DNA from: Shimazuella alba
GTDB lineage: Bacteria; Bacillota; Bacilli; Thermoactinomycetales; Thermoactinomycetaceae
Assembly (NCBI RefSeq): GCF_009831235.1
Contig: NZ_WUUL01000007.1
Coordinates: 124,001-188,000 of the forward strand
DNA length: 64,000 nucleotides
Reading direction: 5' to 3'
A program made the translations under genes and the position numbers. This document shows positions 1 through 8,876 of this stretch, piece by piece (the first letter of the stretch is position 1; the number at the start of each line of letters is the position of its first letter). The notes under the pieces are model-generated. The model did no database searches. It saw only the letters and a list, made by a program, of their open reading frames with translations, and was not told the origin of the DNA.

Positions 1-176
1 AGGGTTGGTTGTTCTTTAAAAGCTACAAGTTGACTAGGATAGTAGAAGTAGTATTCGATTCTGAGTAATTCACCAATTAATATAAGAAGTGGTCCAAATA
101 TCAGTGAAAATCCTCCCATCCACCGACCTGGAAACCAAAACTTGTCATTACTCTGTTCTTTTATATGTTCATTCAT
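1..176 (-). CDS. Partial membrane protein, N-terminal 58 residues
   Basis: The gene reads leftward and runs off the window edge. It begins with an ATG about seven bases after a GGAG ribosome binding site; the ATG four bases upstream is followed within three codons by a stop, so this start is preferred. The visible part starts MNEHIKEQSNDKFWFPGRW and then has one hydrophobic segment (GGFSLIFGPLLILIGELL), suggesting a membrane anchor or a multi-pass protein. I do not recognise the family from this fragment. Confidence 0.6.
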   Translation of the reverse strand, partial: MNEHIKEQSNDKFWFPGRWMGGFSLIFGPLLILIGELLRIEYYFYYPSQLVAFKEQPT

Positions 177-400
177 ACATATTCTCCTTTTTTATATTTT
201 TTTACACCTCCATTCCTATAATGGTCTTCCAAGATGAATAAACGAAAAACAGCTACTGAACAGAACCATAATTTTACCTGAATAGAACCTAAACTTTTGT
301 GAGACAAGAGTTGAACATTTATAAAGTACAATGGTTTAACATTCAATGAGGATGAAGACCTTCTTAAACATGAAACAAATGAATGAAAGATGAATCATCA

Positions 401-437
401 ATGAAAAGCCGTTTGAAAGAATCAAACGACTTTTTTA
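401..437 (+). terminator. Rho-independent terminator-like hairpin
   Basis: An inverted repeat (CCGTTTGA / TCAAACG) is followed by a run of T. No convincing gene precedes it on the + strand, so it may end a transcript from outside the recognised genes or belong to a lost gene. The surrounding stretch 181-862 holds no gene I can support. Confidence 0.5.
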
Positions 438-862
438 TTACGACTTTAGCCACCAATTGTTCACAACATGGGTGGTCATGATTTCTATTGCGAAATGCTA
501 ACAATGAGTAAAACGAATTTCACCATCTATTTCCTCCATCACTTTCCTCGGGGCATTACTATCCCTTGATTATTTATTCATTGTTATTATTGAACAATTG
601 AAAAATAATACATTCCATCTTCGATGCTTGAGTTGGTTTTTTCATTAAATATTTATCGAGATAATAGTTTTTGGGCCTAGTGCAGCAAGGGAAGAAAATC
701 GAAGTCATAAAATGTGCTAGAAATTTTATGACTATGGGTTAAGAGTATTATCTATTTTAGTTATTTGTATAAACATATTAAATCTAGACATACCACTATA
801 TTTTCTATATCGTTATAGTAATTACAATATTTGTGAAATATTTGATATGGAGGAGATTAGAA

Positions 863-1180
863 ATGAATACATGGATCATTATCCTTCCATTTGTTTTTTG
901 CGTAATCATCATGGTTGCTATCATTTTGTCTATTGGAAGAAGACACAATGTACATCATTTAGAGCAAAGGTTAAACCATATGGAGCATTTGCTGCGTCTG
1001 ATTGCAGAGAAAATGGAAATAGAATTGGACAAAATCTCTCCTAAAGATAGAGAGATCGTAAAATTGGCTGAACAAGGGAAAAAAATAGCAGCTATTAAAC
1101 GAGCAAGATATATATATGGATTTGGATTAAAAGAAGCAAAAGAATATGTGGAGAAATTAGAAAGAATGGTACACCGTTAA
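863..1180 (+). CDS. Membrane-anchored protein with ribosomal L7/L12 C-terminal-like domain
   Basis: A 105-residue protein. The start is set by a GGAGGA site eight bases upstream; an earlier in-frame ATG at 833 has no such site. Residues 2-25 form one hydrophobic helix. Then comes a basic/coiled stretch (HHLEQRLNHMEHLLRLIAEK) and a C-terminal domain with GKKIAAIKRARYIYGFGLKEAKEYVE, which matches the L7/L12 C-terminal pattern (IAAIK...GLGLKEAKxxVE). Such small proteins with a TM helix plus an L7/L12 fold are common in Firmicutes and have no defined function; they are not ribosomal stalk proteins. It stands alone. Confidence 0.7.
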   Translation: MNTWIIILPFVFCVIIMVAIILSIGRRHNVHHLEQRLNHMEHLLRLIAEKMEIELDKISPKDREIVKLAEQGKKIAAIKRARYIYGFGLKEAKEYVEKLERMVHR

Positions 1181-1308
1181 AAAGCGGCTTCCATCAGTCC
1201 AAACAACAGACGGATGGCAGGTTGAACAAAGTAGCGGTTGTATGAACTCTACCAAAACTATATGGACTGAATTTAAATCAACGAGGAAGCTCACCTGAAG
1301 ATATTCTT

Positions 1309-1572
1309 CTAGTGTTTGCCTCCCTTGCTTTCCTTCGTGATGACAACGTCCTTCCAATTCGGACAGTTGAAATTTACTATGGAAGCCTCAACGACCAGAT
1401 CCACGATCTTATTGGCCCCAGGAGTTCCCAGATCCATTACCTCTCCGTTCTGGAGGTTGAGAAGGATCTGATCGCTGTCAAACGCCACTCCCTCGAACAG
1501 GACAGTAGTATCCTGATCATTGATCGTTGCACGTACCTTAGCAGTAGACACGTCTACGCCTTTGTTCAACAT
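1309..1572 (-). CDS. Small orphan protein (cassette-like, G+C-raised)
   Basis: 87 residues, soluble, probably mostly beta (VRATINDQDTTVLFEGVAF, NKIVDLVVEASIVNF). Codon use (GTC, CTG, AAG, GAC) is clearly richer in G+C than the AT-rich flanks, as in the other orphan genes of this window. No strong ribosome binding site is visible before the first ATG, so the start is uncertain. A short palindrome (GAAGATATTCTTC on the + strand) lies just past the stop. I do not recognise a family. The + strand ORF over the same bases is its shadow. Confidence 0.55.
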   Translation of the reverse strand: MLNKGVDVSTAKVRATINDQDTTVLFEGVAFDSDQILLNLQNGEVMDLGTPGANKIVDLVVEASIVNFNCPNWKDVVITKESKGGKH

Positions 1573-1722
1573 AGTTTCATTTCGTGACCATTTTATATCT
1601 ATGAAAAAATTTCTATAAATGTATTAACCGACCAATTCGATCATCTAAAAGATCAGTTATCATAGTAATCGAAGGAGCTTAACGAAACCCCATATAATGG
1701 TTTCAGATCATACAAAAAAAGA

Positions 1723-1732
1723 GGGTTAACCC
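1723..1732. repeat. Left target-site duplication of the IS4-type element
   Basis: GGGTTAACCC abuts the left end of the element and recurs at 4036-4045 outside the right end. The sequence is itself a perfect palindrome. Joining the two flanks across one copy rebuilds a perfect terminator hairpin (A-rich/GAGGGTTAACCCTC/T-rich), so the element inserted into the centre of a terminator. Confidence 0.75.
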
Positions 1733-1946
1733 CATAGCCATCAAGCTAAGAGAAATTGAATAAAGTTATACTCAAATAAGGAGTATGGCATTCGAGGAAT
1801 AAGAGGGTACACACCATCGGACGAGAGCAGCTATCGTCTCACTACTCCTGTTAAAAGTGACATAAGAACACTTTTAAAATTATCAAAAAAAAGGTATAGT
1901 AATGTATAAGAAAAGCCGAAATCTCTTCCCAAGAAAGGGAAACCTG

Positions 1947-2336
1947 ATGGCAATGAGCAGCGAGCCCACCTCTCCGGATCGCTTCTCCGTCGACGCAACC
2001 GGATTGCTCATGCTGGTGACAACGACCACATGTGTGGAATTTCGCGGACGCAGTACTCCCTCTGGTTACGGTGTGAAGGAGTACATGACCGACGATCACA
2101 TCGTGACGGTTGACGAGCAGGGTAACCGGTTCATGGCGAACCCCAAGTCGCTGAACGGCAGTAGCCGACTCCGGGCCGGAACTTCCTATGGTTTCGTGGT
2201 GAGGTTTTTCAGCAACGAGAACTCTCCCGGAGATCGCTACAGGAAGTGTTTCACTCTCGGAGTCTGGCTCTCGTTCGATGAACAGGGATACCTCGTCATC
2301 GCGGGAACCAACCAGAGGGTCACGCTTCACGAGTAA
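1947..2336 (+). CDS. Orphan passenger protein inside the IS element
   Basis: The start is placed at an ATG six bases after AAGGGA; the frame is open further upstream to 1902, but that part is AT-rich and unlike the gene. The product is about 129 residues, soluble, rich in beta-type stretches (LLMLVTTTTCVEFRG, SYGFVVRFFS, GVWLSFDEQGYLVIAGTNQRVTL), with two cysteines. Codon use is strongly G+C-rich and foreign to the host. A TATAGT box lies at the AT/GC boundary about 50 bases upstream, and a hairpin follows the stop (2358-2377). It resembles the other hairpin-bounded orphan genes in build. No family recognised. Confidence 0.65.
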   Translation: MAMSSEPTSPDRFSVDATGLLMLVTTTTCVEFRGRSTPSGYGVKEYMTDDHIVTVDEQGNRFMANPKSLNGSSRLRAGTSYGFVVRFFSNENSPGDRYRKCFTLGVWLSFDEQGYLVIAGTNQRVTLHE

Positions 2337-2357
2337 CTCAACTGAGTGCCTCTCGTT

Positions 2358-2377
2358 CCTCTTCTTGTCGAAAGAGG
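2358..2377 (+). terminator. Hairpin after the passenger gene
   Basis: CCTCTT...AAGAGG stem with a 7-8 base loop, 20 bases past the passenger stop codon. A second possible pairing (GCTCTGCTCC with GGAGCAGGC) follows at about 2383-2430. Neither has a U-tract. Confidence 0.45.
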
Positions 2378-2517
2378 TTCTGGCTCTGCTCCATTCTGTA
2401 CATTACATGCAGGGTGGAGCAGGCAATTTCCGAATCGATGCCACCCCCTACATGAAAATTGGTCGCTTGAAAAGCATACCAAATAAGCCTAGATAAGGCT
2501 TGTTCTTAAAAACTATG

Positions 2518-3967
2518 CTACTTCGCAGTGGATAGGCTATACTCATAAACAACACCCAATATGTCAAAGATCGTCTTTTTCTTGTATCGATGAGATTTTC
2601 GCCCATTTTTCTTTAGCTGGTGAAAGAGGCGAAGAAGGATCTTTGCATATGCTTGGGTGTTTTTCTGTATAGCCTGATGGAATAAAGGGAAATAGGTTTG
2701 AATGATATAAAAAGCCTTATACTCGCTTACCTCCATACGACTTTTGCGTAGCAAAATCTCTCTCATCTGAAACAAAGTGGAAAAACAAATGAGGATGGCA
2801 ATAAGCTGCCCATACAGGTGACATTCCAACCTTTCCCGTTTCACATTCTTGCATCGGTCGATCTGAAAAAAGGATTTCCATGTTTTGAATACGATCTCAA
2901 TCTGCCAACGCAGGGAATAGAGATGGTGAATATGTTCTTTTGGGACAATCTCCCAAGCAATATTGGTGATATAGACATTGATCCCAGTTAACTGTTTTCT
3001 TTTATCTGAAAGCTCCTTTCCTTTTTTCTGCTCTTTAAAATCCTGATTTTTTCTTCTCTTTTTCACTTGTACATCTGTGAGTCGGTACAAATTAGCACGA
3101 GCAGGTAGTTTTTTTTACCCAATAAAAGCATCTCGAATCTCTGTAGTTTCTCCTGGTTTCATTTGATTCATTTTTTTCTTCCAGATCCAGTAAGAGATAC
3201 TCTGTTTTTTTCTTGATTGCTCCATTTCCATGGAATTCGGGTGCCGGATTCTTTTGATAGATCCGGTTTTTGAGTGGTAAACGAGATAGATGGAAGGCTG
3301 TCTGTTGATCAATCTGCTTTAGGTTATCCAGCGAAAAGTAACCCAAATCTCGTATGCACAAGTCCCTTGGTTGAAGAGTGGGGAAACAAACAGGGTTAAA
3401 GAGCCTGTCATTTCCTTTTCCGGCCCCCATATCCACATTCAAAAACTGTCCACTATGTAAGTCGTATTCCAATTGGATTTTTACCCCAGCCGCATGACTA
3501 CTTCCTCCTGAACCTGGGTAATGATCAGCCAAGGAATCTGGCAACTGAAAGGAGGTCGAATCGAGGATGCGAATTCGAGTAAAAACATCTTGATATTTGG
3601 TTGGGAGGACACAATACGAACCTAGTTCTGCTTTTAGTAATTGTGCAAATAGTCGTCGAAGAAAAGTCACTGCTTGTTCATTCAAACGTTGATTCAATCC
3701 TTCTGCACTCATACTAATTCCTGTTGCAGCTTCCAACTCACTGCATAATTGAATCAGAGAAGTACTTGCTAGGTTGTGACTCAACCAAACACATAAGGTC
3801 ACCAGATCTTGTCCCCGACATTTGCTTTTTCGTCTTACAAATTCGGTAGCCCTTGCCAACTGTTCGATTTCTTTAGGTGAAAAATATTTCTGCAATACCT
3901 GTGAAAACAAATGAAGTTCTTCTTTGGTGGATACATTCACAGAAAACACGCCATCCTTTCTTTTCAT
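2518..3967 (-). pseudogene. IS4/IS231-family transposase, frameshifted and interrupted
   Basis: The N-terminal part (3967 down to about 3171) carries the first catalytic region (RILDSTSFQLPD) and the GAGKGND region. At an A7 run on the coding strand (3171-3177) one base too many breaks the frame; removing it joins LLLDLEE to MNQMKPGETTEIRDAFIG. In that second frame a TAA at 3112-3114 follows DAFIG where family members have a sense codon (CAA would restore it), and the frame then runs open to 2518 with [12 protein letters not shown] and the YREK signature [15 protein letters not shown]. So there is one frameshift and one nonsense codon. The start lies 68 bp inside the right end, as expected for the family. 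The product would act in cut-and-paste transposition if intact. Confidence 0.85.
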
Positions 3968-4035
3968 TCCTAAAGAAAGAATAGCGTGTTATTTTCGTTT
4001 TGAGTAACTATTTTGTTATTAGCTTGATGGGCATG

Positions 4036-4045
4036 GGGTTAACCC
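4036..4045. repeat. Right target-site duplication of the IS4-type element
   Basis: Second copy of GGGTTAACCC, followed by TCTTTTTTG, which is the other arm of the interrupted terminator. Confidence 0.75.
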
Positions 4046-4155
4046 TCTTTTTTGTTTTCATTCCCTATGTTTATGGGAATTTCTAGCTCCACGAAAATGG
4101 CAGAGCTATCTTTTTCGTTGCTCCATTCAGTTGGGCTCTGTAAAACAATATTCAT
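4039..4155 (-). CDS. Small 38-residue protein whose terminator was split by the IS
   Basis: ATG preceded by GGGGAGCTGCTA, a good ribosome binding site. The product starts MNIVLQSPTEWSNEKDSSA and ends with NENKKEG; it is polar and unrecognised. Its TAA stop lies inside the GGGTTAACCC target duplication. Before the insertion a perfect terminator would have overlapped the end of the gene. That tight gene-terminator fit supports a real small gene, though the sequence alone cannot prove translation. Confidence 0.4.
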   Translation of the reverse strand: MNIVLQSPTEWSNEKDSSAIFVELEIPINIGNENKKEG

Positions 4156-4344
4156 TAGCAGCTCCCCTTTTTATCATTTTACAACACTCATATTATATCA
4201 TTTATTCTAAATATTAACATCTATAAAATTTGATACTTTTTTGTCATCGCTCGTAACGTGACCTCCCCTGTTCTCGATCAGTAGATTTCATGAGAGTCCC
4301 CTCTATGCCAGCCTTTATTATATTAAAATACGATTTATAGCTTT

Positions 4345-5337
4345 CTAATCCTTATCTTTTTTGTATAAAGGAGCAATTCTATCAATGCGATTTGTCCAGA
4401 TCCAACCGGAATAATCAGCTGGAAGGCGTTTTATATCATCAGGTGTATCAAAGCCACTGGAAAAATCACTGCCATCTCCTCCAACCACAATAACTCTTGT
4501 ATTTGCTTGATCCATTCGATTTAAAAATTTATTTGGCCAACCCCATAACCAAGGTCCTATCTTTTCAGGAATATGTAATTGAGTGTTATGACATGCTTGT
4601 GGCATATATCCCGTCCATCCTACTGCAATATAGGGAATCAAACAACTCTTCATCGTCGCTTTGGACATCACTCGCATATCCGGTAATTTTTCTTTCAAAG
4701 CAGCGATTGGTTCATCTCCACCATAAACCGTCAACTGACTTTGACGTTCTAGCGATAACTTAGCCAAATGATACGCCAATAACTCTCCTTCTTTGGGATC
4801 ACTGCTCTTTATATCTATTAAGAAAGGTTTATTCGGAAAATGATCCAACACTTCCGTTAGTGATGGCATCAATCCAATCCCTTTTCCACGAAAGGGGTAC
4901 GTTTTCCCATTATCAGCAGTATAACCATAGCCAATATCTACTTTCTTTAACTCAGCCATTGTGTAATCTTTTGTCACTCCTTGGACATTGGTACGGCAGT
5001 CTAATGTCCAATCATGAAAGATAGCAAACTGTCTATCTTTGGTCTCGTGCACATCAAATTCTACGACATCAGCCCCATTTTGAAAGGCAACTTCCATCGA
5101 TGCTAACGTATTTTCCAGATAAGGATGTTCCGGTTTATAAATTCGTTCAGCTGTACAGGTATCGTTCTGAATATTTTCCATCGAAAAAGTTTGTCCAAGC
5201 CCACGATGTGCTAATAGTTTAGGAGTTTCACTTATTGGTTTGCTAAACATGGAAGTGTTATTAAGGTAAATAAAAGCAAGTAGAACTATAATCACAAGAA
5301 ACGTTTTGCTTTTTGCAATTTTTTTCAATCTCATCAT
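4345..5337 (-). CDS. Glycerophosphodiester phosphodiesterase family protein, membrane-anchored
   Basis: 330 residues. The start overlaps the tetR stop as ATGA with a GGAGGGAAT site, so the two genes are translationally coupled. Residues about 10-30 form an N-terminal hydrophobic anchor. The GDPD TIM barrel follows with LLAHRG (catalytic His-Arg), ENTLASMEVAFQNGADVVEFDVHETKD (metal-binding Glu/Asp) and HDWTLDCRT (second His). The family splits glycerophosphodiesters, or lipoteichoic-acid-type polymers, into sn-glycerol-3-phosphate and an alcohol. The anchor places the enzyme on the outer face of the membrane. Control by the upstream TetR regulator is likely. The lipid substrate is not known. 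Confidence 0.85.
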   Translation of the reverse strand: MMRLKKIAKSKTFLVIIVLLAFIYLNNTSMFSKPISETPKLLAHRGLGQTFSMENIQNDTCTAERIYKPEHPYLENTLASMEVAFQNGADVVEFDVHETKDRQFAIFHDWTLDCRTNVQGVTKDYTMAELKKVDIGYGYTADNGKTYPFRGKGIGLMPSLTEVLDHFPNKPFLIDIKSSDPKEGELLAYHLAKLSLERQSQLTVYGGDEPIAALKEKLPDMRVMSKATMKSCLIPYIAVGWTGYMPQACHNTQLHIPEKIGPWLWGWPNKFLNRMDQANTRVIVVGGDGSDFSSGFDTPDDIKRLPADYSGWIWTNRIDRIAPLYKKDKD

Positions 5338-5912
5338 TCTATTCCCTCCCATACGATGTCTAACTGTTGTTGGATCATCTCCATCATTTTTTCTTTGTCT
5401 ACATCCGAAGACCAATTGATAATGGTATGAAAAAATATACCTACGAGTATGGCTGCCACCTTATCGCTTTCCCATCGTTTGGGGAAAGAAGCATTGTTTT
5501 TCTCTTTTTCTATTAATGTGCTTAGTGTTTCTTGAAATCTCTTTATATTGGTTGACCCTGTTTCCGATCTAATCGCTGATCGCATTGTCTCTTCTAAAGT
5601 AAAGCGTAATAGATCAAAATGTTTCAGATAGATTTGTAGCAAGTCATGAAAAATATGGCTGATACGATCTCGTAAGGTGCCTTCTTGGTGTTTATGTACA
5701 ATTTCATTCAACAGATCCATATAAGTGTCTGTGACATGTAACAAGATGTGTTCTTTTTTCGGAAAATAATTAAAAAATGTTCCTTTGGCTATCCCGCAGG
5801 CTATCGTTATCTCTTCCACTGTCACGTTTTCATAGCCTTTTTGTTTGAACAGCTTAATCGCATGTTTCATAATTGCTTCTTTTGTTTGCTTTTTCTTGGT
5901 TTCTCTTAGCAA
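5334..5912 (-). CDS. TetR/AcrR-family transcriptional regulator
   Basis: 192 residues. The N-terminal HTH matches the family (KKKQTKEAIMKHAIKLFKQKGYENVTVEEITIACGIAKGTFFNYFPKKEHIL), followed by an alpha-helical ligand-binding region. It lies first in an operon with the phosphodiesterase, overlapping by ATGA. Two palindromes just upstream (5932-5945 and about 5950-5961) are plausible operators, which suggests self-repression and co-repression of the phosphodiesterase. The ligand is unknown. Confidence 0.85.
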   Translation of the reverse strand: MLRETKKKQTKEAIMKHAIKLFKQKGYENVTVEEITIACGIAKGTFFNYFPKKEHILLHVTDTYMDLLNEIVHKHQEGTLRDRISHIFHDLLQIYLKHFDLLRFTLEETMRSAIRSETGSTNIKRFQETLSTLIEKEKNNASFPKRWESDKVAAILVGIFFHTIINWSSDVDKEKMMEMIQQQLDIVWEGIE

Positions 5913-5931
5913 AGTCCATCACCACCAAAAA

Positions 5932-5961
5932 ATGACTGCAGTCATAATTGACCAAAGTCAT
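5932..5961. promoter_or_regulatory. Candidate TetR operator pair
   Basis: A perfect 14-bp palindrome ATGACTGCAGTCAT is followed after four bases by TGACCAAAGTCA, an imperfect palindrome sharing the TGAC/GTCA arms. It sits about 20 bp upstream of the tetR start. This is the arrangement expected for an autoregulated TetR gene. Function is inferred. Confidence 0.5.
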
Positions 5962-6109
5962 TTTATCGTTAGTTAAAAAATTTTTCAAGTGCCTACAGCC
6001 ACTTATAATTTGAAATTGTATGCTTTGGGAATAACCAGCAAGCAAAATACCAGGAAAATATATTTACTGGTATGAAATCTTTATATGAATAGATAGCTAC
6101 GAAATGGTT

Positions 6110-6290
6110 GGACAAATCCACCCGAGGTCACCCCATGATACGTTTAAAATGCCGGTGCAAATGACTCTGATCACGAAATCAAGTGATACGGCAATCTCAA
6201 CAGATTCTCCTCTGAGCAAAAACTTTTGAGCAACACGACTCTTTCTGCGATCACATACTGATGAGTGGTCAATTGCACAATACTCTCATC
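6110..6290 (-). pseudogene. AraC-family regulator remnant (DNA-binding domain)
   Basis: On the minus strand, in two frames, one reads THQYVIAERVVLLKS and then FRDQSHLHRHFKRIMG, the typical AraC second HTH (GFxDQSHLHRHFKRxxGVTPG). Stop codons and at least one frameshift separate the pieces, and no N-terminal domain is left. The rest of the 6046-6782 stretch holds no other gene I can support; a 89-codon minus-strand ORF there has no binding site and no recognisable features. Confidence 0.6.
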
Positions 6291-6782
6291 GTGAAGTCAA
6301 ATATACTTACCAAAAATGACTACTTCCTAAAAGATAATCCCAATTCTTCTACCGAAACCGATCAAAACCATGATATTATTTGCAGAGAAATCGGGATACC
6401 AACCCGTGGTAGTTTCCACGGCTACAACACTGTTTAAGGGACAGCAGAAAAAATACAAAATGAGCAAATGCTACCTCCCTCATGTCCAGTAAGCTAAAAC
6501 AAAAACAGACCACGAATTAGCATTTTCCGGTGAAGAGAGCTTCCATTTGTTTTCTCAGGTATAAAAAATATCACTCTCTTTGGAAGTTGAACAATTAACA
6601 AGTAGACTGAATTTATCAGATTAACGAGCAAGTATTGGGGACAGTCTAGTAACTCCCCAGCGAACCTTCCTTGGTACACATCAAGAAGATTATAGTGATT
6701 TGTTATATTTGATTTGTATTTTATGATCAGGTTTATAAATAAAAGGGAAAACTTAGCATTCATTAGTAAGGGGGTACGTGGG

Positions 6783-7457
6783 ATGAACTCAATGGTATTA
6801 CTTATTGAGGACGATCAAGAAATCGGCTCATGGGTCAGTGAGTTTTTAACCGAACAAGGATATGATGTAGTTTGGTTGAAATCTGGGCAAAAGATCATGG
6901 AGTATATAGAGCCTGCTAATATTATTATCCTTGATATCATGCTTCCTGGGTTAGATGGATTTACAGTCGGACAGCGCCTCAAACAAAAATACCCAGAAAA
7001 GCCAATCATGATGCTGACAGCTAGAACTTCCATCGAAGATAAACTACAAGGTCTTTCATTTGCAGATGACTACTTGACAAAACCATTCCATCCTGATGAA
7101 CTCCATGCGCGAATTCAAATTTTACTCCGGCGTACCGGTGCTGTATCTACAGATGTCATAGAATTGGGGCACTTGCGCATCGATCGAAAAGTCAATCGGA
7201 TTATGAATTCAGTAACAAATACTGAGATTGTACTGACAGGTAAACAGTTTCACATCTTTATGTTTCTCTTGGACCATGCGAATCAAATATTGACCAAAAG
7301 GCAGATTTATGAAGCGGTATGGGAAGATCCCTATATAAAAGGAGACCGAACCCTTATGGTACACATTCGCCATTTGCGAGAAAAAGTAGAGATTGATCCT
7401 AGTCAGCCGCAAATTATCAAGACCATTCGCGGCATCGGATATCGGTTGCTTACATGA
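6783..7457 (+). CDS. OmpR/PhoB-family response regulator
   Basis: 224 residues, with the start after an AAGGGGG-type site. The receiver domain (residues 1-120) has the acidic pair EDD, the phospho-acceptor Asp in IIILDIMLPGLDG, the Thr in MLTART and the Lys in LTKPF. The C-terminal winged helix has LTGKQFHIFMFLL and the end pattern LREKVEIDPSQPQIIKTIRGIGYRLL. The stop overlaps the start of the kinase gene (ATGA), so both are made as a pair. Neighbouring membrane-protein genes could be targets, but no binding site can be named. Confidence 0.92.
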   Translation: MNSMVLLIEDDQEIGSWVSEFLTEQGYDVVWLKSGQKIMEYIEPANIIILDIMLPGLDGFTVGQRLKQKYPEKPIMMLTARTSIEDKLQGLSFADDYLTKPFHPDELHARIQILLRRTGAVSTDVIELGHLRIDRKVNRIMNSVTNTEIVLTGKQFHIFMFLLDHANQILTKRQIYEAVWEDPYIKGDRTLMVHIRHLREKVEIDPSQPQIIKTIRGIGYRLLT

Positions 7458-8788
7458 AATATCGAAAGTCACTTGTCACCAAATATGTATTCCTTATCCT
7501 TACATCCTTACTCATGTGGCCCATTTTGCCCGCCATCTACTATTCACCTGACCTTTTGGTAAAACAAGGTTCGATTTATGACGCAGAAGAATTAGAAAAA
7601 ATGTGGAAACAAGCAGCTAAGCAACTTCTCTCAGTAAATGACTCTACAGTCAATGAAAAGCTAGAGAAGATACAAGCACATTATCCAAAAGCAAAGCTTT
7701 TTTGGGTCGATCAATTGGGAAAAACTCATGGAATCAATGGGTATGTAACAGATATGCCCAGTCATTGGACACCCACGAACTTAATTCACTATATAGATAG
7801 GAAAAAGCAGCAAGGGATCTACACGGTGACAGCTACTATTGGCAAAAGCGATCGAGAAGGCTTTATGGTATTCCAAATACCAAATACCTTTACCACACTA
7901 GCATTTGGAACCGAAAATTTCTTGTTAACCATCATCACCTTTATCGCTGGAGTTTCATTAGTAGTCATTTCCTTGTTATTCTTCTTTGGAATTCGAAAAA
8001 GATTAGTTCACTTACAAATTGCGATGTCACATACTGGAGAAAATGGAATACCGGATGAGGTCTCCATCCATAACGGCGATGAAATCGGACAATTGGAAAA
8101 AGCCTTTAACAGAATGATTAATCAATTGAAAAACAGCAGAGACCGCGAAAAGGAAGAGGAAAACCTTAGAAAACAATGGATCGCAAATGTATCTCACGAT
8201 TTACGTACACCATTGACCATCATTCGACAGCATGCCCACACGGTTCAGAGGAACCCTTCATCGCCAAAAGCCACAAAATCAATGGAGATCATTAACAATA
8301 AAATAAATAATCTTGGAAAATTACTCGAAAACTTGCTTACGTATACATTACTTACTTCTGGAAAACATCCGTTAAAAATAAAAACTATCGATGTTATCGA
8401 GGAAGTACGCCATACGATAGCCGAATGGTACCCTATTCTCGAAAAAGAAGATTTTCAAGTCCATGTAAATTTGCCAGACCAAACATTAAACTGGAATGTT
8501 GATCCATTATGGTTGCGATGTATATTCGAGAACCTGCTGCAAAACGTTATCCGATATGCCAAATCGGGTCATTATGCGGGCATTGGTTTTGTTGAACGAG
8601 ATGGTTCCCTATATCTGTTTATCAAAGATAAAGGACAAGGTATGGAGCATATCTCAGAAACGAAAGGAGCAGGTATCGGTCTGTCCATCGTCTCCCTTAT
8701 GACAAAAGAGATGAACATCGATTGGGAGATATCAAGCTGCTCGAATGGGACGATCCATTATTTAAAAAAGAATTTAAACAAAATTTAA
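7454..8788 (+). CDS. Sensor histidine kinase partner of the response regulator
   Basis: 444 residues. TM1 is at about 10-30, an extracytoplasmic sensor region of about 120 residues follows, TM2 is near 155-180 and then a HAMP-type linker (IHNGDEIGQLEKAFNRMINQL). The HisKA domain carries the phospho-acceptor His in VSHDLRTPLTII. The ATPase domain has the N box (ENLLQNVIRYA), a G1 box (DKGQGM) and the G2 box (GAGIGLSI). The sensed signal is unknown. The gene overlaps the regulator by 4 bases. Confidence 0.92.
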   Translation: MKYRKSLVTKYVFLILTSLLMWPILPAIYYSPDLLVKQGSIYDAEELEKMWKQAAKQLLSVNDSTVNEKLEKIQAHYPKAKLFWVDQLGKTHGINGYVTDMPSHWTPTNLIHYIDRKKQQGIYTVTATIGKSDREGFMVFQIPNTFTTLAFGTENFLLTIITFIAGVSLVVISLLFFFGIRKRLVHLQIAMSHTGENGIPDEVSIHNGDEIGQLEKAFNRMINQLKNSRDREKEEENLRKQWIANVSHDLRTPLTIIRQHAHTVQRNPSSPKATKSMEIINNKINNLGKLLENLLTYTLLTSGKHPLKIKTIDVIEEVRHTIAEWYPILEKEDFQVHVNLPDQTLNWNVDPLWLRCIFENLLQNVIRYAKSGHYAGIGFVERDGSLYLFIKDKGQGMEHISETKGAGIGLSIVSLMTKEMNIDWEISSCSNGTIHYLKKNLNKI

Positions 8789-8876
8789 ATTTCAAGTCAC
8801 CTTAAATTTCCATTTTACCTTGTAAAGTGGGGATTAAGGTGATTTTTTATTTTTATAAAGGAAGGGTGTTCGATTA

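Larger units (their letters stand above)
1733..4035. mobile_element. IS4-family (IS231-like) element with passenger gene, transposase broken
   Basis: The ends are near-identical inverted repeats: CATAGCCATCAAGCTAA at the left and, read inward from the right, CATGCCCATCAAGCTAA. They are bounded by the 10-bp direct repeat GGGTTAACCC. IS231-type elements of the IS4 family are known to make 10-12 bp duplications and to prefer GGG(N)nCCC targets, which fits. The transposase occupies 2518-3967. Between it and the left end lies about 780 bp of extra DNA holding a G+C-rich orphan gene at 1947-2336, so the element is longer (2.3 kb) than a plain IS4 member. The transposase has a frameshift and a stop, so it cannot now move by itself. 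Confidence 0.8.

Noticed and set aside
2336-2517. Possible attachment site or internal copy of the IS left end just behind the transposase
   Set aside because: I looked for a second CATxxCCATCAAGCTAA copy that would mark where the passenger entered, and found none.
3112-3177. Programmed frameshift in the transposase A7 run
   Set aside because: A7 runs can serve programmed shifting, but a separate TAA follows in the shifted frame, so the full protein would still not be made.
6494-6763. 89-codon minus-strand ORF
   Set aside because: No binding site, no recognisable pattern, overlaps the promoter side of the response regulator and adjoins pseudogene DNA.
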